Shown here: one piece after another, positions 12,585-19,067 of the stretch | How the letters are laid out: each line of letters starts with the position of its first letter | Position numbering within the stretch: the stretch's first letter is position 1 | From: Clostridiales bacterium | Lineage (GTDB): Bacteria; Bacillota; Clostridia; Christensenellales; Aristaeellaceae | Reading direction: 5' to 3' | Length of the DNA: 19,423 nt | NCBI GenBank assembly: GCA_004557905.1 | Contig: SFFH01000035.1 | Span: 1-19,423 of the forward strand | The notes under the pieces: generated by a model | What the model was told of the DNA's origin: nothing | The model's database searches: none | What the model saw: the letters and a program-made list of their open reading frames with translations, nothing else | Translations under genes and position numbers: made by a program

Positions 12585-14036
12585 TCATCCTTCGTATGCG
12601 ATTATCCCGGACGAGGGGACGCTGGAGAATCCCAGCGGGCTGACGATCTGGCAGGTGACGGTCTTCTGTGCGGTCTGTCCTCCGGGGGTGACGCATTTCA
12701 CTACGACGGTGAAGGCGTCGGTCGGGGACGAACCCGCGAGGGTCAGGGTGCCGTTGTCCATGGTGACGGTGGTCCCGGTGGGGGCGCCGGTGGAGACGAC
12801 CGACCACGTCCCGGACACGTTCGAGGTGTAGACGGAGGTGGCGTTCGCCGCGGTGGTCTTGGAGAAGGTGGCGCTTCCGGTGATGGCCGCGGCCGCCTCC
12901 TTGGTGATGGTGATCTTCTTGGTCGCGGTCTGGCCGTATTCCGTGGCGAGGGTCACGGTGACGGTGCCGGACGAGGCCGCATCAGTCACGCTCAGGACAC
13001 CGGAGGAACTGATGCTGACCCCGGTCGCGGAGCCGACGGTCCAGGTCTGGGCCGATGTCCCGGAGGTCCCGGTGAGGGTCAGCGTCTTGGCGGCAGCCCC
13101 CGGATAGGTGATGACGGAGGACCCGCCGGAGATGGCCAGGTTCGGTTCGCTCTTGATGGTGATCTGCTTGGTCGCGGTCTGGGACGGTCCTGCGCCGGAG
13201 GTCCCGGTGAGGGTCACGGTGACGGACTGCTTGACCGTGGAGGATCCGCTGACGACTCCGGTGGAGGAGTTGAGGGCGAATCCCGAGGGCAGGGTTCCGG
13301 ACGTGACCTTCCAGGTCACCTTTATGTCGGACCCGTTGGAGATGGCGGTGGAGCTGACGGTGTTGCCGTGCGAGACGATGGTCTGCGCGGATCCGCCGAC
13401 GATCTTGGAATAGACGGTGAAGCTGACCACCAGGTCCTTGCTCTCACCGGCGGCGGTGGCCGTCAGGGACACGGTGTTGACACCGAGGGTGGTGGGGGTA
13501 CCGGAGACCTTCCCGTTGGAGAGGGTCAGTCCTGCAGGGAGGGTGGTTCCCGACTTGACCTTCCAGACGACGTCCCCCATGGTGGAGGTCCCGGACGGGG
13601 TGAAGTTGACCGCCGCGCCCTTGATGATGTCGTTGATGGATCCCGACACGGACAGTCCGGAGACGACGTTGATCCTGATGTGCTGATAGGCGGTCTGACT
13701 CAGTCCGGCCGTGTTAGATGTAGCCTTCAGAATGATGTCGTAGGACCCGGACGTGATCCCGTCCTTGACGGTGACTGTGAGGGTGCCGGAGGAGAAGGAG
13801 GCGTTGATCCCCGTGCTTTCGTATTTCTCGATGGTGGTCGTGACCGTGAGGTCCGACGGATAGGTCGGCGCGTAAGTGTACGAGAAACCGGGCGCCAGAT
13901 TGACCGTGTAGACGGTCCCGTACCCGGAGTATGAGGCGGCCGATTCATCGGAATCGGAGGCCAGGACGACGAGACCGGCCACGCCCGCCACGGCCAGCAT
14001 GGCCACGGCGAACAGGGTTATTTTCTGATTGTCCAT
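12585..14036 (-). CDS. Secreted multi-Ig-domain surface protein (483 aa)
   Basis: A signal peptide or membrane anchor (FAVAMLAVAGVAGLVVLAS) is followed by about five beta-sandwich repeats of 75-90 residues. Two carry the pattern of putative Ig domains (He_PIG): GTTLPAGLTLSNGKVSGTPT and GTLPSGFALNSSTGVVSG. Two others share TATKKITI and TATKQITI at their ends; the DNA repeats here as well (about 12904-12935 and 13157-13188). The protein is rich in Ser and Thr and likely glycosylated. It ends in LGFSSVPSSGIIAYEG, matching the 291-residue protein. It is the first gene of operon D, with GGAG eight bases before ATG 14036. It may be a virion fibre or an adhesin given to the host. Confidence 0.83.
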   Translation of the reverse strand: MDNQKITLFAVAMLAVAGVAGLVVLASDSDESAASYSGYGTVYTVNLAPGFSYTYAPTYPSDLTVTTTIEKYESTGINASFSSGTLTVTVKDGITSGSYDIILKATSNTAGLSQTAYQHIRINVVSGLSVSGSINDIIKGAAVNFTPSGTSTMGDVVWKVKSGTTLPAGLTLSNGKVSGTPTTLGVNTVSLTATAAGESKDLVVSFTVYSKIVGGSAQTIVSHGNTVSSTAISNGSDIKVTWKVTSGTLPSGFALNSSTGVVSGSSTVKQSVTVTLTGTSGAGPSQTATKQITIKSEPNLAISGGSSVITYPGAAAKTLTLTGTSGTSAQTWTVGSATGVSISSSGVLSVTDAASSGTVTVTLATEYGQTATKKITITKEAAAAITGSATFSKTTAANATSVYTSNVSGTWSVVSTGAPTGTTVTMDNGTLTLAGSSPTDAFTVVVKCVTPGGQTAQKTVTCQIVSPLGFSSVPSSGIIAYEG

Positions 14037-14051
14037 GTTATCGGCTCCGGC

Positions 14052-14072
14052 CGTCCGAACTGATGACGGACG
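14052..14072 (-). promoter_or_regulatory. Leader hairpin of operon D
   Basis: CGTCCG (14052-14057) and CGGACG (14067-14072) form a six-base stem with loop AACTGATGA. It lies just before the ribosome binding site of the 483-residue surface protein. It may influence translation, or serve as a binding site. Confidence 0.35.
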
Positions 14073-14096
14073 ACCGATGGATGGCCGACGCTGTCC

Positions 14097-14155
14097 GCGG
14101 ATTTGAATAGAGAAAAGTGTAGCAAACCGAAAAAACAGAAGGAGTTTAAATATCG
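14097..14155 (-). promoter_or_regulatory. Terminator of operon E and promoter of operon D
   Basis: On the minus strand, reading away from the RHH gene, ATATTTAAAC (plus 14144-14153) comes first, then CTTCTGTTTTTTCGG (plus 14127-14141) and then CTATTCAAAT (plus 14101-14110). The T-run would end transcription of the Rep operon. Either AT-rich block could be the TATA box for operon D, with start near 14120 or 14080. The block is clearly non-coding. Confidence 0.5.
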
Positions 14156-14192
14156 TCGACAGCAGACGTCCGATCGGTGGCCGACGGAGACC

Positions 14193-14486
14193 TCAGGATC
14201 CCGAAAGGGCCGACGAGACCATCTCCAGCAGCCTGTCTATGTCGTCGCACTCCGCTACGATCTCGAGCGCCCCCGGTCCCGCCATCTTGACAAAGAGGGC
14301 GGCGAGGCGGACGGAGTCCGCCACCACCTCCGATTTGGTCCTGCCGGTGACCAGGGAGAGCTGGTCGACCAGGTTGGCCACGGAGGCGCGCTGCTTGAAG
14401 CGGTAGGTCCGGACGGCATCCCCTTCCCTCCTGATCAGGAGGGAAGGGTCGGCGCTCCCGCCGTCGAGGGTGCACTGTCCGGTCAT
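14193..14486 (-). CDS. Ribbon-helix-helix-like protein (97 aa)
   Basis: After an N-terminal strand region, residues about 30-68 fit an RHH fold: strand TYRFKQRA, helix SVANLVDQLSLVTG, turn, helix KSEVVADSVRLAALFV. The C-terminal helix is acidic (LEIVAECDDIDRLLEMVSSA). RHH proteins bind DNA as dimers and are common plasmid copy-number and partition regulators. It starts at ATG 14486 (ATGA overlap, GGAGG upstream) and is the last gene of the Rep operon. A role in replication control or partition is plausible. Confidence 0.72.
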   Translation of the reverse strand: MTGQCTLDGGSADPSLLIRREGDAVRTYRFKQRASVANLVDQLSLVTGRTKSEVVADSVRLAALFVKMAGPGALEIVAECDDIDRLLEMVSSALSGS

Positions 14487-14743
14487 GGGTCCTCCGCAGC
14501 CTCGTATTGCCTGACCGTGCGTCCGGTGAGCCGGTCGCGCTTTGTCCCGACGACCCTGATGCTCCCCGCCTTCAGCAGCTCGGTGATCCTGTTCCTGACG
14601 TTCCACGGTTCCATGTGCGCGATCCTCGCGATGTCGCAGGAGGACGCGCCCGGGCATCTCTCGATGGTGCGCAGGACCTTCTCCTGCCTCCTCTCGAGGT
14701 CGGGGATGGCGAGGTAGGCGCGGATCGAGGCGTCAGACGTCAT
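14483..14743 (-). CDS. Winged-helix protein (86 aa)
   Basis: A classic winged-helix pattern covers nearly the whole chain: helix 1 (LERRQEKVLRTIERCPG), helix 2 (SCDIARIAHM), recognition helix (EPWNVRNRITELLKAG) and wing (SIRVVGTKRDRLTG). The ending VRQYEAAEDP is typical of small archaeal wHTH proteins. It overlaps the upstream gene by 11 bases and the next by ATGA. It is probably a regulator of the Rep operon or of host genes. Confidence 0.82.
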   Translation of the reverse strand: MTSDASIRAYLAIPDLERRQEKVLRTIERCPGASSCDIARIAHMEPWNVRNRITELLKAGSIRVVGTKRDRLTGRTVRQYEAAEDP

Positions 14744-15182
14744 AACGATTGATCTCTCCGTAGAAGCGTCTGGCCAGCTTACAGAATCCGTGCTTCATCA
14801 GCCAGAGGCGGTCGATTCTGGCGCACTCGTCGATGCACTCGTAGCCGGGCTCGAACCACCTGAGGGCCGCCCTCTCGGAGAAGAACGTCTCCACATAGTG
14901 GTCGCCGGTCCATCCCTCGGAGACTTCGAAGGACTCGGGCCTGAGGCCGTCGTCGTCCCCGTCGATGGGGGCCGTCCGCTCCGGCGGATAGCGGGTGAGG
15001 AAATTGCCCGGAACGTCGGGATAGCCGAGCTCCCACCTCTCCAGGAGCCTCGCCTGCCCCTCGGGGGTGATCTCGGCGATCAGCACCCCCCTGTGGAACC
15101 TTGTGCGGACGACCTCGATGTCCAGGGCGGCCAGTCTCTCCCGGAGGAGGCGGGCCTCGGCATTTTGGATGGCCGTGGTCAT
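14733..15182 (-). CDS. Hypothetical protein (149 aa)
   Basis: The start is helical (AIQNAEARLLRERLAALD), followed by strands (EVVRTRFHRGVLIAEITPEG) and a C-terminal part rich in Trp, Tyr and Cys (RWFEPGYECIDECARID). I do not recognise it. ATG 15182 overlaps the upstream stop as ATGA with GGGGAGGCGGAGGA before it, which rules out a longer frame reaching to 15338. It lies in the Rep operon between two very small genes and the winged-helix gene. Confidence 0.75.
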   Translation of the reverse strand: MTTAIQNAEARLLRERLAALDIEVVRTRFHRGVLIAEITPEGQARLLERWELGYPDVPGNFLTRYPPERTAPIDGDDDGLRPESFEVSEGWTGDHYVETFFSERAALRWFEPGYECIDECARIDRLWLMKHGFCKLARRFYGEINRYDV

Positions 15183-15328
15183 TCCTCCGCCTCCCCGTCC
15201 AACGCATCCCGGATGGCCTTGACCAGCGCCTCGGCGTCCGGCACGGTCAGTCCGATCTGCTGTCCGGCGACGTCCACGATGATGTAAGGGACGTCGGGGT
15301 AGCGCAACATGGTCTTGCGGGCCCTCAT
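15179..15328 (-). CDS. Hypothetical small protein (49 aa) after Rep
   Basis: A short alpha/beta peptide: strand (YIIVDVAGQQIGLTV) and acidic helix (DAEALVKAIRDALDGE). It has ATGA overlaps with Rep on one side and the 149-residue gene on the other. Codon use matches the neighbours. Function unknown; a Rep accessory is possible. Confidence 0.68.
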   Translation of the reverse strand: MRARKTMLRYPDVPYIIVDVAGQQIGLTVPDAEALVKAIRDALDGEAEE

Positions 15329-17283
15329 GTCCCGTCACCTCCTTCCGCCGACATCAGCCGACGTTCGGCCATGGATTCGCGGGTGACCCTGTGGTAGACG
15401 ATCTGGTCCTCGCGGAGCTCCACGGACGCCTCCTCCCTCGTCATGATCTTCCACAGGCTCCATCTGGACGGCGCCTTCTCCGTGGTCTCCTCCTTCTCCT
15501 CGAACCCTTCCATGAGGGACCTGGAGCAGGAGTTGTATCTCTTGTTGAACGCCCAGTAGAGGGATTGGATGGATGCGGGGGAGGTGAAGTCGTCCATCAT
15601 GGCCAGCATGGCCTTCCTGACGTACTTCTTGAGATATTGTCCGCCGTCCGACCTCTCGGAGCCTTTCGCATCCGACGGGCATCTGGCGGAGTTCCACACC
15701 CATTTGTATCTGCCGGGCTGTCCGCGGATGCGGACCGCCTTCAGGGAGTAGATGTAGGAGACCTCGCCCTGACCGACGCGGCGCCACTCCATGGCGATCC
15801 TGTCGATGTCGGCGAGGTATTTGACGAACATCAGGACGTGGATGTGCAGGAGCCCGGAATCGGTGAACTCGTAGGCGGAGATGTACTGAGGCCTGCGGCC
15901 GAGGATCTTCTTGACGTACGACATGAAACGGTTCCATGCCGGGGCGAAGCTCCTGTTGGCCTCCCAGTTGGACCCGAATCCCTCAGGGTCCCACCTGTAC
16001 TCCCACCGGTTCATCTTCTTCAGACCGAGGACGGCGCGCTCCTTGGTGCGGACCCCTACGCGGGGGTCCTCCAGGAGGAGACGGAGCTCCTTGGCGTGCT
16101 CGCGGTCGGCCTCGAGGGAACGGAGGCGGGAGAGGTCCCGCTCGGAGGCGGTGCCGGCGTCCCTCCTCCTCTCCAGCTCGGAGATCTCCGCATCCGGGCC
16201 CATGGCCTGCCAATATTGCCTGACGACGGCGTCGCGCCTCTTCCCGGACAGGGTGGGGGAGGAGAGCTGCGCCTCGAGCTTCCGGACCTTCGCGGCCTTG
16301 ATCTCGGCCCTCTCCGCATCGGTCAGATTGGGATCGGTGGTCAGCGTCAGGAAGACGGCGCGGCTGTTCTCCTCGAAGCTCTTGTCGAGGGCGTAGTCGA
16401 ACCTCTTCAGGTTCCTGGCGGCCTTGGCGAGGTCGTTGAAGCGGGTGGAGTATTCCGCCCCGATCGTGTCCCCGGTGGAGGGGTCGAGGAGGGCGATGAT
16501 CTTCTGCTCCGTCCCGTCGAGGTAGCGGAGGAAGCGCCAATCGATCTCGCCGTGGTCTTCCTCGGAGAGCATCTTCACGCCGGTAAGGAGACGGCAGGCG
16601 CAGAGACGGTCCCCGGAGGCGTTTCGGGGAAGGCCGAGAGGATCCGCCTTCGGCCTCCTCGGAGGTTGGCCAGCAGGTAAAGTTTGAATTTTGCAGGGTA
16701 CCTTCATCAAGTAAATGTCGTCGGGCCCCCCGTGCCGCTTCGCGGCCGTTTCGGAGCGGATGACGGAGAGGATCCTCGCCCTGGAAACCGTGAGCCAAAC
16801 GAGGCCGTCGTCCTTCTTTTCGACGGTTGCGAGACCTCTGGTATATAAACGGGAGAACGCACGGCCCATGGCGACCTCGGTCCTGTGGTAGGTACCGTCC
16901 CTGTACTCCAAGGTCTTGTGGAGGTCGCGGGAGGCGGACGGCAAACTCACAGAATCCTTGTGCTGCAGGGCGTACAGGACGGCCTTGCGCTCCTCCGCCG
17001 TGAGCTGGTCGATGGCCGTTACGGCCTTGGCGGGGTCCACCTCGGCCATGTCGAGGAGGCGGGACATGTCCCGCCCCATGGCCCTGCGGGCCTTGGCGGA
17101 GACCTTCTCCGCGACGGCCTGTCCGGTCTTCCGCATCGTCTCGAGGATGTCCTCGAGGACCTCGGGGTCGGCGCAGTAGACCGGACCGTCGGCGGTCATG
17201 ACGCCGATCCTGTTCCCGTCGGCGTCGAGGATGGGCTCGCCGATTCCGGCGACCTCGTCCCGGATCCATCTGCGGTCGGTCAT
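15325..17283 (-). CDS. Rolling-circle replication initiator, HUH endonuclease with N-terminal winged helix (652 aa)
   Basis: Three HUH Rep motifs are visible. Motif I is FLTLTTDP (311-318), motif II is HIHVLMF (480-486) and motif III is QYLKKYVRKA (549-558) with catalytic Tyr550 or Tyr554 and Lys557. Such proteins nick one strand at the origin, attach to the 5' end by tyrosine, and close the circle after displacement. Residues about 95-175 look like a winged helix (ERKAVLYALQHKD, AFSRLYTRGLATVEKKDDG), perhaps for origin recognition. A charged helical insert of about 120 residues lies between motifs I and II, making the protein larger than usual archaeal plasmid Reps. No helicase domain is present. 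The start has GGAGGTGA upstream. It resembles Reps of archaeal plasmids and pleomorphic viruses. Confidence 0.9.
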   Translation of the reverse strand: MTDRRWIRDEVAGIGEPILDADGNRIGVMTADGPVYCADPEVLEDILETMRKTGQAVAEKVSAKARRAMGRDMSRLLDMAEVDPAKAVTAIDQLTAEERKAVLYALQHKDSVSLPSASRDLHKTLEYRDGTYHRTEVAMGRAFSRLYTRGLATVEKKDDGLVWLTVSRARILSVIRSETAAKRHGGPDDIYLMKVPCKIQTLPAGQPPRRPKADPLGLPRNASGDRLCACRLLTGVKMLSEEDHGEIDWRFLRYLDGTEQKIIALLDPSTGDTIGAEYSTRFNDLAKAARNLKRFDYALDKSFEENSRAVFLTLTTDPNLTDAERAEIKAAKVRKLEAQLSSPTLSGKRRDAVVRQYWQAMGPDAEISELERRRDAGTASERDLSRLRSLEADREHAKELRLLLEDPRVGVRTKERAVLGLKKMNRWEYRWDPEGFGSNWEANRSFAPAWNRFMSYVKKILGRRPQYISAYEFTDSGLLHIHVLMFVKYLADIDRIAMEWRRVGQGEVSYIYSLKAVRIRGQPGRYKWVWNSARCPSDAKGSERSDGGQYLKKYVRKAMLAMMDDFTSPASIQSLYWAFNKRYNSCSRSLMEGFEEKEETTEKAPSRWSLWKIMTREEASVELREDQIVYHRVTRESMAERRLMSAEGGDGT

Positions 17284-17287
17284 GCCG

Positions 17288-17512
17288 TCACCTCCTCGAG
17301 GGGACCTCTGCGAGGTCCATCCAGAGCCGGCGGACGAAGACGTCCGTCTCTTCCTGCAGCTTCCGGATCTGTTCTGGTGTGAGGGAGAGCGGGGGAGAGA
17401 CCCATACTCCCACGCGGACCAGGTCCGAGACGTTCGTGAGGCATTCCATGCGGATGGAACCGGTGGCGTCCGGGGTCCGCAGAGCTTGCGCTGAGGCTGT
17501 TGCTTTTGTCAT
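17288..17512 (-). CDS. Hypothetical small protein (74 aa), first gene of the Rep operon
   Basis: The N-terminal half has strand character (GSIRMECLTNVSDLVRVGVW) and the C-terminal half is helical (TPEQIRKLQEETDVFVRRLW). No family is recognised, although the strand-plus-helices order could suit a small DNA-binding dimer. ATG 17512 is nine bases after GGAG; an upstream GTG (17530) lies inside a hairpin and is less likely. It ends four bases before the Rep ATG and carries the Rep ribosome binding site. Confidence 0.7.
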   Translation of the reverse strand: MTKATASAQALRTPDATGSIRMECLTNVSDLVRVGVWVSPPLSLTPEQIRKLQEETDVFVRRLWMDLAEVPSRR

Positions 17513-17525
17513 ATTGTAGTTCTCC

Positions 17526-17598
17526 AACACGGATATTCCGTGTTAAACAAGAATGATTGGCGGAAGTATAAATAATGTTCCGCAAGAATGATTCTTGC
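17526..17598. promoter_or_regulatory. Divergent promoter with nested inverted and direct repeats
   Basis: A TATA box TATAAATA (17567-17574) lies 28 bases before ATG 17599; its complement can serve the opposite Rep operon. Around it lie GCGGAA (17560-17565) with TTCCGC (17578-17583), an 11-bp direct repeat CAAGAATGATT (17548-17558 and 17583-17593), the hairpin GCAAGAA-TGA-TTCTTGC (17582-17598), and the hairpin AACACGGA-TAT-TCCGTGTT (17526-17544). The layout suits an RHH repressor that controls both genes. The last hairpin is a candidate Rep nick or origin structure. Confidence 0.75.
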
Positions 17599-17763
17599 AT
17601 GGAGAGAGTTAAGAAGAAGTCGTTGACAGTTACCTTGTCCCCAGAAATCATCGAATATCTCGAAAAAAAGGTAAAAGCCAAGGAATTTGCATCGATGGCA
17701 CACGGAGTGGAACTCTGTGTTTTCAAGTACATGGAGGCCGAGAAAAAGGGCGAGAGGCCCTGA
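17599..17763 (+). CDS. Ribbon-helix-helix regulator (54 aa)
   Basis: The protein is a minimal RHH unit: strand KKSLTVTLS, helix PEIIEYLEKKVKAK, turn, helix SMAHGVELCVFKYMEAE. Such CopG/Arc-type dimers bind palindromic DNA and often control plasmid replication. The ATG at 17599 is 28 bases after the TATA box, so the mRNA is probably leaderless; an earlier ATG (17575) lies inside the promoter. It diverges from the Rep operon over a repeat-rich operator and so likely represses rep and itself. A strong hairpin and T-run follow. Confidence 0.85.
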   Translation: MERVKKKSLTVTLSPEIIEYLEKKVKAKEFASMAHGVELCVFKYMEAEKKGERP

Positions 17764-17816
17764 GGATTTTTAGGAGAACTACTTCTTAAAAATTGAACCT
17801 CGCGGGCCTCGTTTTT
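17754..17816 (+). terminator. Long hairpin plus T-run after the RHH gene
   Basis: GAGGCCC (17754-17760) pairs with GGGCCTC (17804-17810), GAGG (17762-17765) with CCTC (17798-17801), and ATTTTTA (17766-17772) with TAAAAAT (17787-17793). TTTTT follows at 17812-17816. This gives a strong transcription end for the plus-strand RHH gene; the stem includes its stop codon. Confidence 0.75.
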
Positions 17817-17821
17817 ATTCT

Positions 17822-17844
17822 CTGCATCCCCATGGGGGATGCAG
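17822..17844. terminator. Perfect 10-bp hairpin between convergent genes
   Basis: CTGCATCCCC and GGGGATGCAG form a perfect ten-base stem with loop ATG. It lies between the convergent RHH gene and operon A and can act on either strand. With its two neighbours it could also serve as a single-strand origin in rolling-circle replication. Confidence 0.6.
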
Positions 17845-17860
17845 TCTTTAATCCTGTTGA

Positions 17861-17884
17861 TTGAAGAGAAGATCATCTCTTCAA
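17861..17884 (-). terminator. Hairpin over the end of operon A
   Basis: TTGAAGAGA and TCTCTTCAA form a perfect nine-base stem with a six-base loop that includes the stop codon of the last gene of operon A. No long T-run follows on the minus strand, so it may protect the 3' end or aid termination. Confidence 0.5.
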
Positions 17885-18232
17885 CCTCCTGATAAGGATC
17901 TTCACATCATCCTTGACGTTCACTTCGAAACGTTTCGGATTATTTTTGGAAGGATGGGGTTTGTTGACGGTCCTGGCAGAGATGTCTGCGGAATCCCCAT
18001 CGATCTCCGTTCCATCGTTCGGACGCGATGGATTATCGTTTGAGTTCGGATATTGGGTTTCGATGTGGACTCTGACATTTCCTTTGGCACTTGCGCCCAT
18101 CGCATTATGAGTGCCGGTTTGGCGGTGTTTTCCACCGTTCGAATGGATTTTTATGCTATCCGCACTGATTCTTGCACGGAACGCCTCAATGAGGCCCGGG
18201 CCGTCCGAAGACGGCTTCTTTCCGGACCTCAT
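17873..18232 (-). CDS. Hydrophilic hypothetical protein (119 aa), last gene of operon A
   Basis: The chain is rich in Asn, Ser, Lys, Asp and Pro, with few hydrophobic residues in the middle (QYPNSNDNPSRPNDGTEIDG), so it is probably disordered. The C-terminus is a strand and basic helix (FEVNVKDDVKILIRRLKR). It starts at ATG 18232 in an ATGA overlap. The DNA is distinctly richer in A and T than the rest of operon A, a sign of separate origin. No family is recognised. Confidence 0.6.
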   Translation of the reverse strand: MRSGKKPSSDGPGLIEAFRARISADSIKIHSNGGKHRQTGTHNAMGASAKGNVRVHIETQYPNSNDNPSRPNDGTEIDGDSADISARTVNKPHPSKNNPKRFEVNVKDDVKILIRRLKR

Positions 18233-18858
18233 TCGTCTCCCTCCGGGGGAAGAAGATCGTCGTATTCTTTCCCGAATTCCTCGGCAAGGGACTTCAGGGC
18301 GGATTCGAGTTTTCCGCGTTTCTTTCCGATCTCGGCAATCCTGTCTTCGAGTTCCTTCTCGGACAGAGATTCGAGATTGTCCCAGTCGCCTTTGATCTTA
18401 GGATCTTCGGGCCATCCGGGGTCTTGTTCCGCCTCCTTGAGATATATCCCGTGATTGGGACTTTCCTCGTAATGGTAAGGCCATGCGGCTTCCCCTTCTT
18501 TGCACATCCTCTCGAATTCGGAATATGCGCAGTCGGATTCGACGCCGTAATCCATGATGTCGGATCCGGAGAAACCCAGGTCTTCGGTGTCGCGGTGTTC
18601 CCATGCATATCTTGCGATCTTATTCAGCCACTTTTCCGAAGGAACTCTCAGAAGTTCGCCGTTGAACGTTCCCCTGATGGAAAACTCGGAGAGGTCCTTC
18701 AGACGACCTGCGAAAACAGCCATCTGGTATCTTTCGGAAACGTATCTGATAATCAGTTCGTCCTTGTGTGTGATCTTCTCTTCAGCCATTCTTTTCTCAC
18801 CTCCTTTTACAATCGTTGTACCTTCGGAGCACATTCCGGGTTCAAGTGCTTTGCTCAT
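18229..18858 (-). CDS. Acidic hypothetical protein (209 aa, or 186 aa from an internal start)
   Basis: I recognise no family. A helical N-terminal half (DELIIRYVSERYQMAVFAGR) is followed by an acidic, aromatic middle (EAAWPYHYEESPNHGIYL) and a coiled-coil C-terminus (KELEDRIAEIGKKRGKLES). Two in-frame ATGs each have a perfect, well-spaced ribosome binding site: 18858 after AAGGAGGTGAAGGA and 18789 after AAAGGAGGTGAGAAAAGA. The first also overlaps the upstream stop (ATGA). Two protein forms may therefore be made. The gene is less GC-rich than its upstream neighbours and probably came as a block with the gene after it. Its position at the end of an accessory operon suggests a host-interaction role, which is only a guess. 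Confidence 0.78.
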   Translation of the reverse strand: MSKALEPGMCSEGTTIVKGGEKRMAEEKITHKDELIIRYVSERYQMAVFAGRLKDLSEFSIRGTFNGELLRVPSEKWLNKIARYAWEHRDTEDLGFSGSDIMDYGVESDCAYSEFERMCKEGEAAWPYHYEESPNHGIYLKEAEQDPGWPEDPKIKGDWDNLESLSEKELEDRIAEIGKKRGKLESALKSLAEEFGKEYDDLLPPEGDE

Positions 18859-19067
18859 TCCTTCACCTCCTTCATGGCGATGCGGACGCATTCCGGGCAG
18901 AAGCAGAGGTCGAGATGCACGCGGGGGACGGAGGCGAAGGCCCATCCCTCGGCACGGCCGAACTCCCTCGCCTCCCTCGCGGAGGTGGTGGGGAAGGCGA
19001 CGGATCCCAGACAACCGAAGGAGGATCCGTCGCATTCCAGGACGGTGTCGTTCCGGGAGACGATCAT
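18855..19067 (-). CDS. Zinc-ribbon-like small protein (70 aa)
   Basis: Cysteines at about 12 and 19 (ECDGSSFGC) and a C-terminal CFCPEC form a probable zinc site, with REFGRAEGWAFASVPRVHLD between them. The GWA plus CPxC layout matches the protein at 3027-3281, which lies in a different operon. It starts at ATG 19067 (ATGA overlap, GGAGGGGGAGGA upstream) and ends KEVKE, whose codons form the ribosome binding site for the next gene. Function unknown. Confidence 0.78.
   Translation of the reverse strand: MIVSRNDTVLECDGSSFGCLGSVAFPTTSAREAREFGRAEGWAFASVPRVHLDLCFCPECVRIAMKEVKE

Noticed and set aside
12555..13934. Long plus-strand open frame of 459 codons
   Set aside because: It is antisense to the Ig-repeat gene, is a Gly/Asp/Arg-rich low-complexity product of GC-rich codons, and has no signal peptide or ribosome binding site. 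The minus-strand protein is clearly real.
15391..16680. Long plus-strand open frame of 429 codons opposite rep
   Set aside because: Repetitive Gly/Leu/Val/Glu composition is typical of the antisense of a GC-rich gene; the minus strand encodes the HUH Rep with all motifs.
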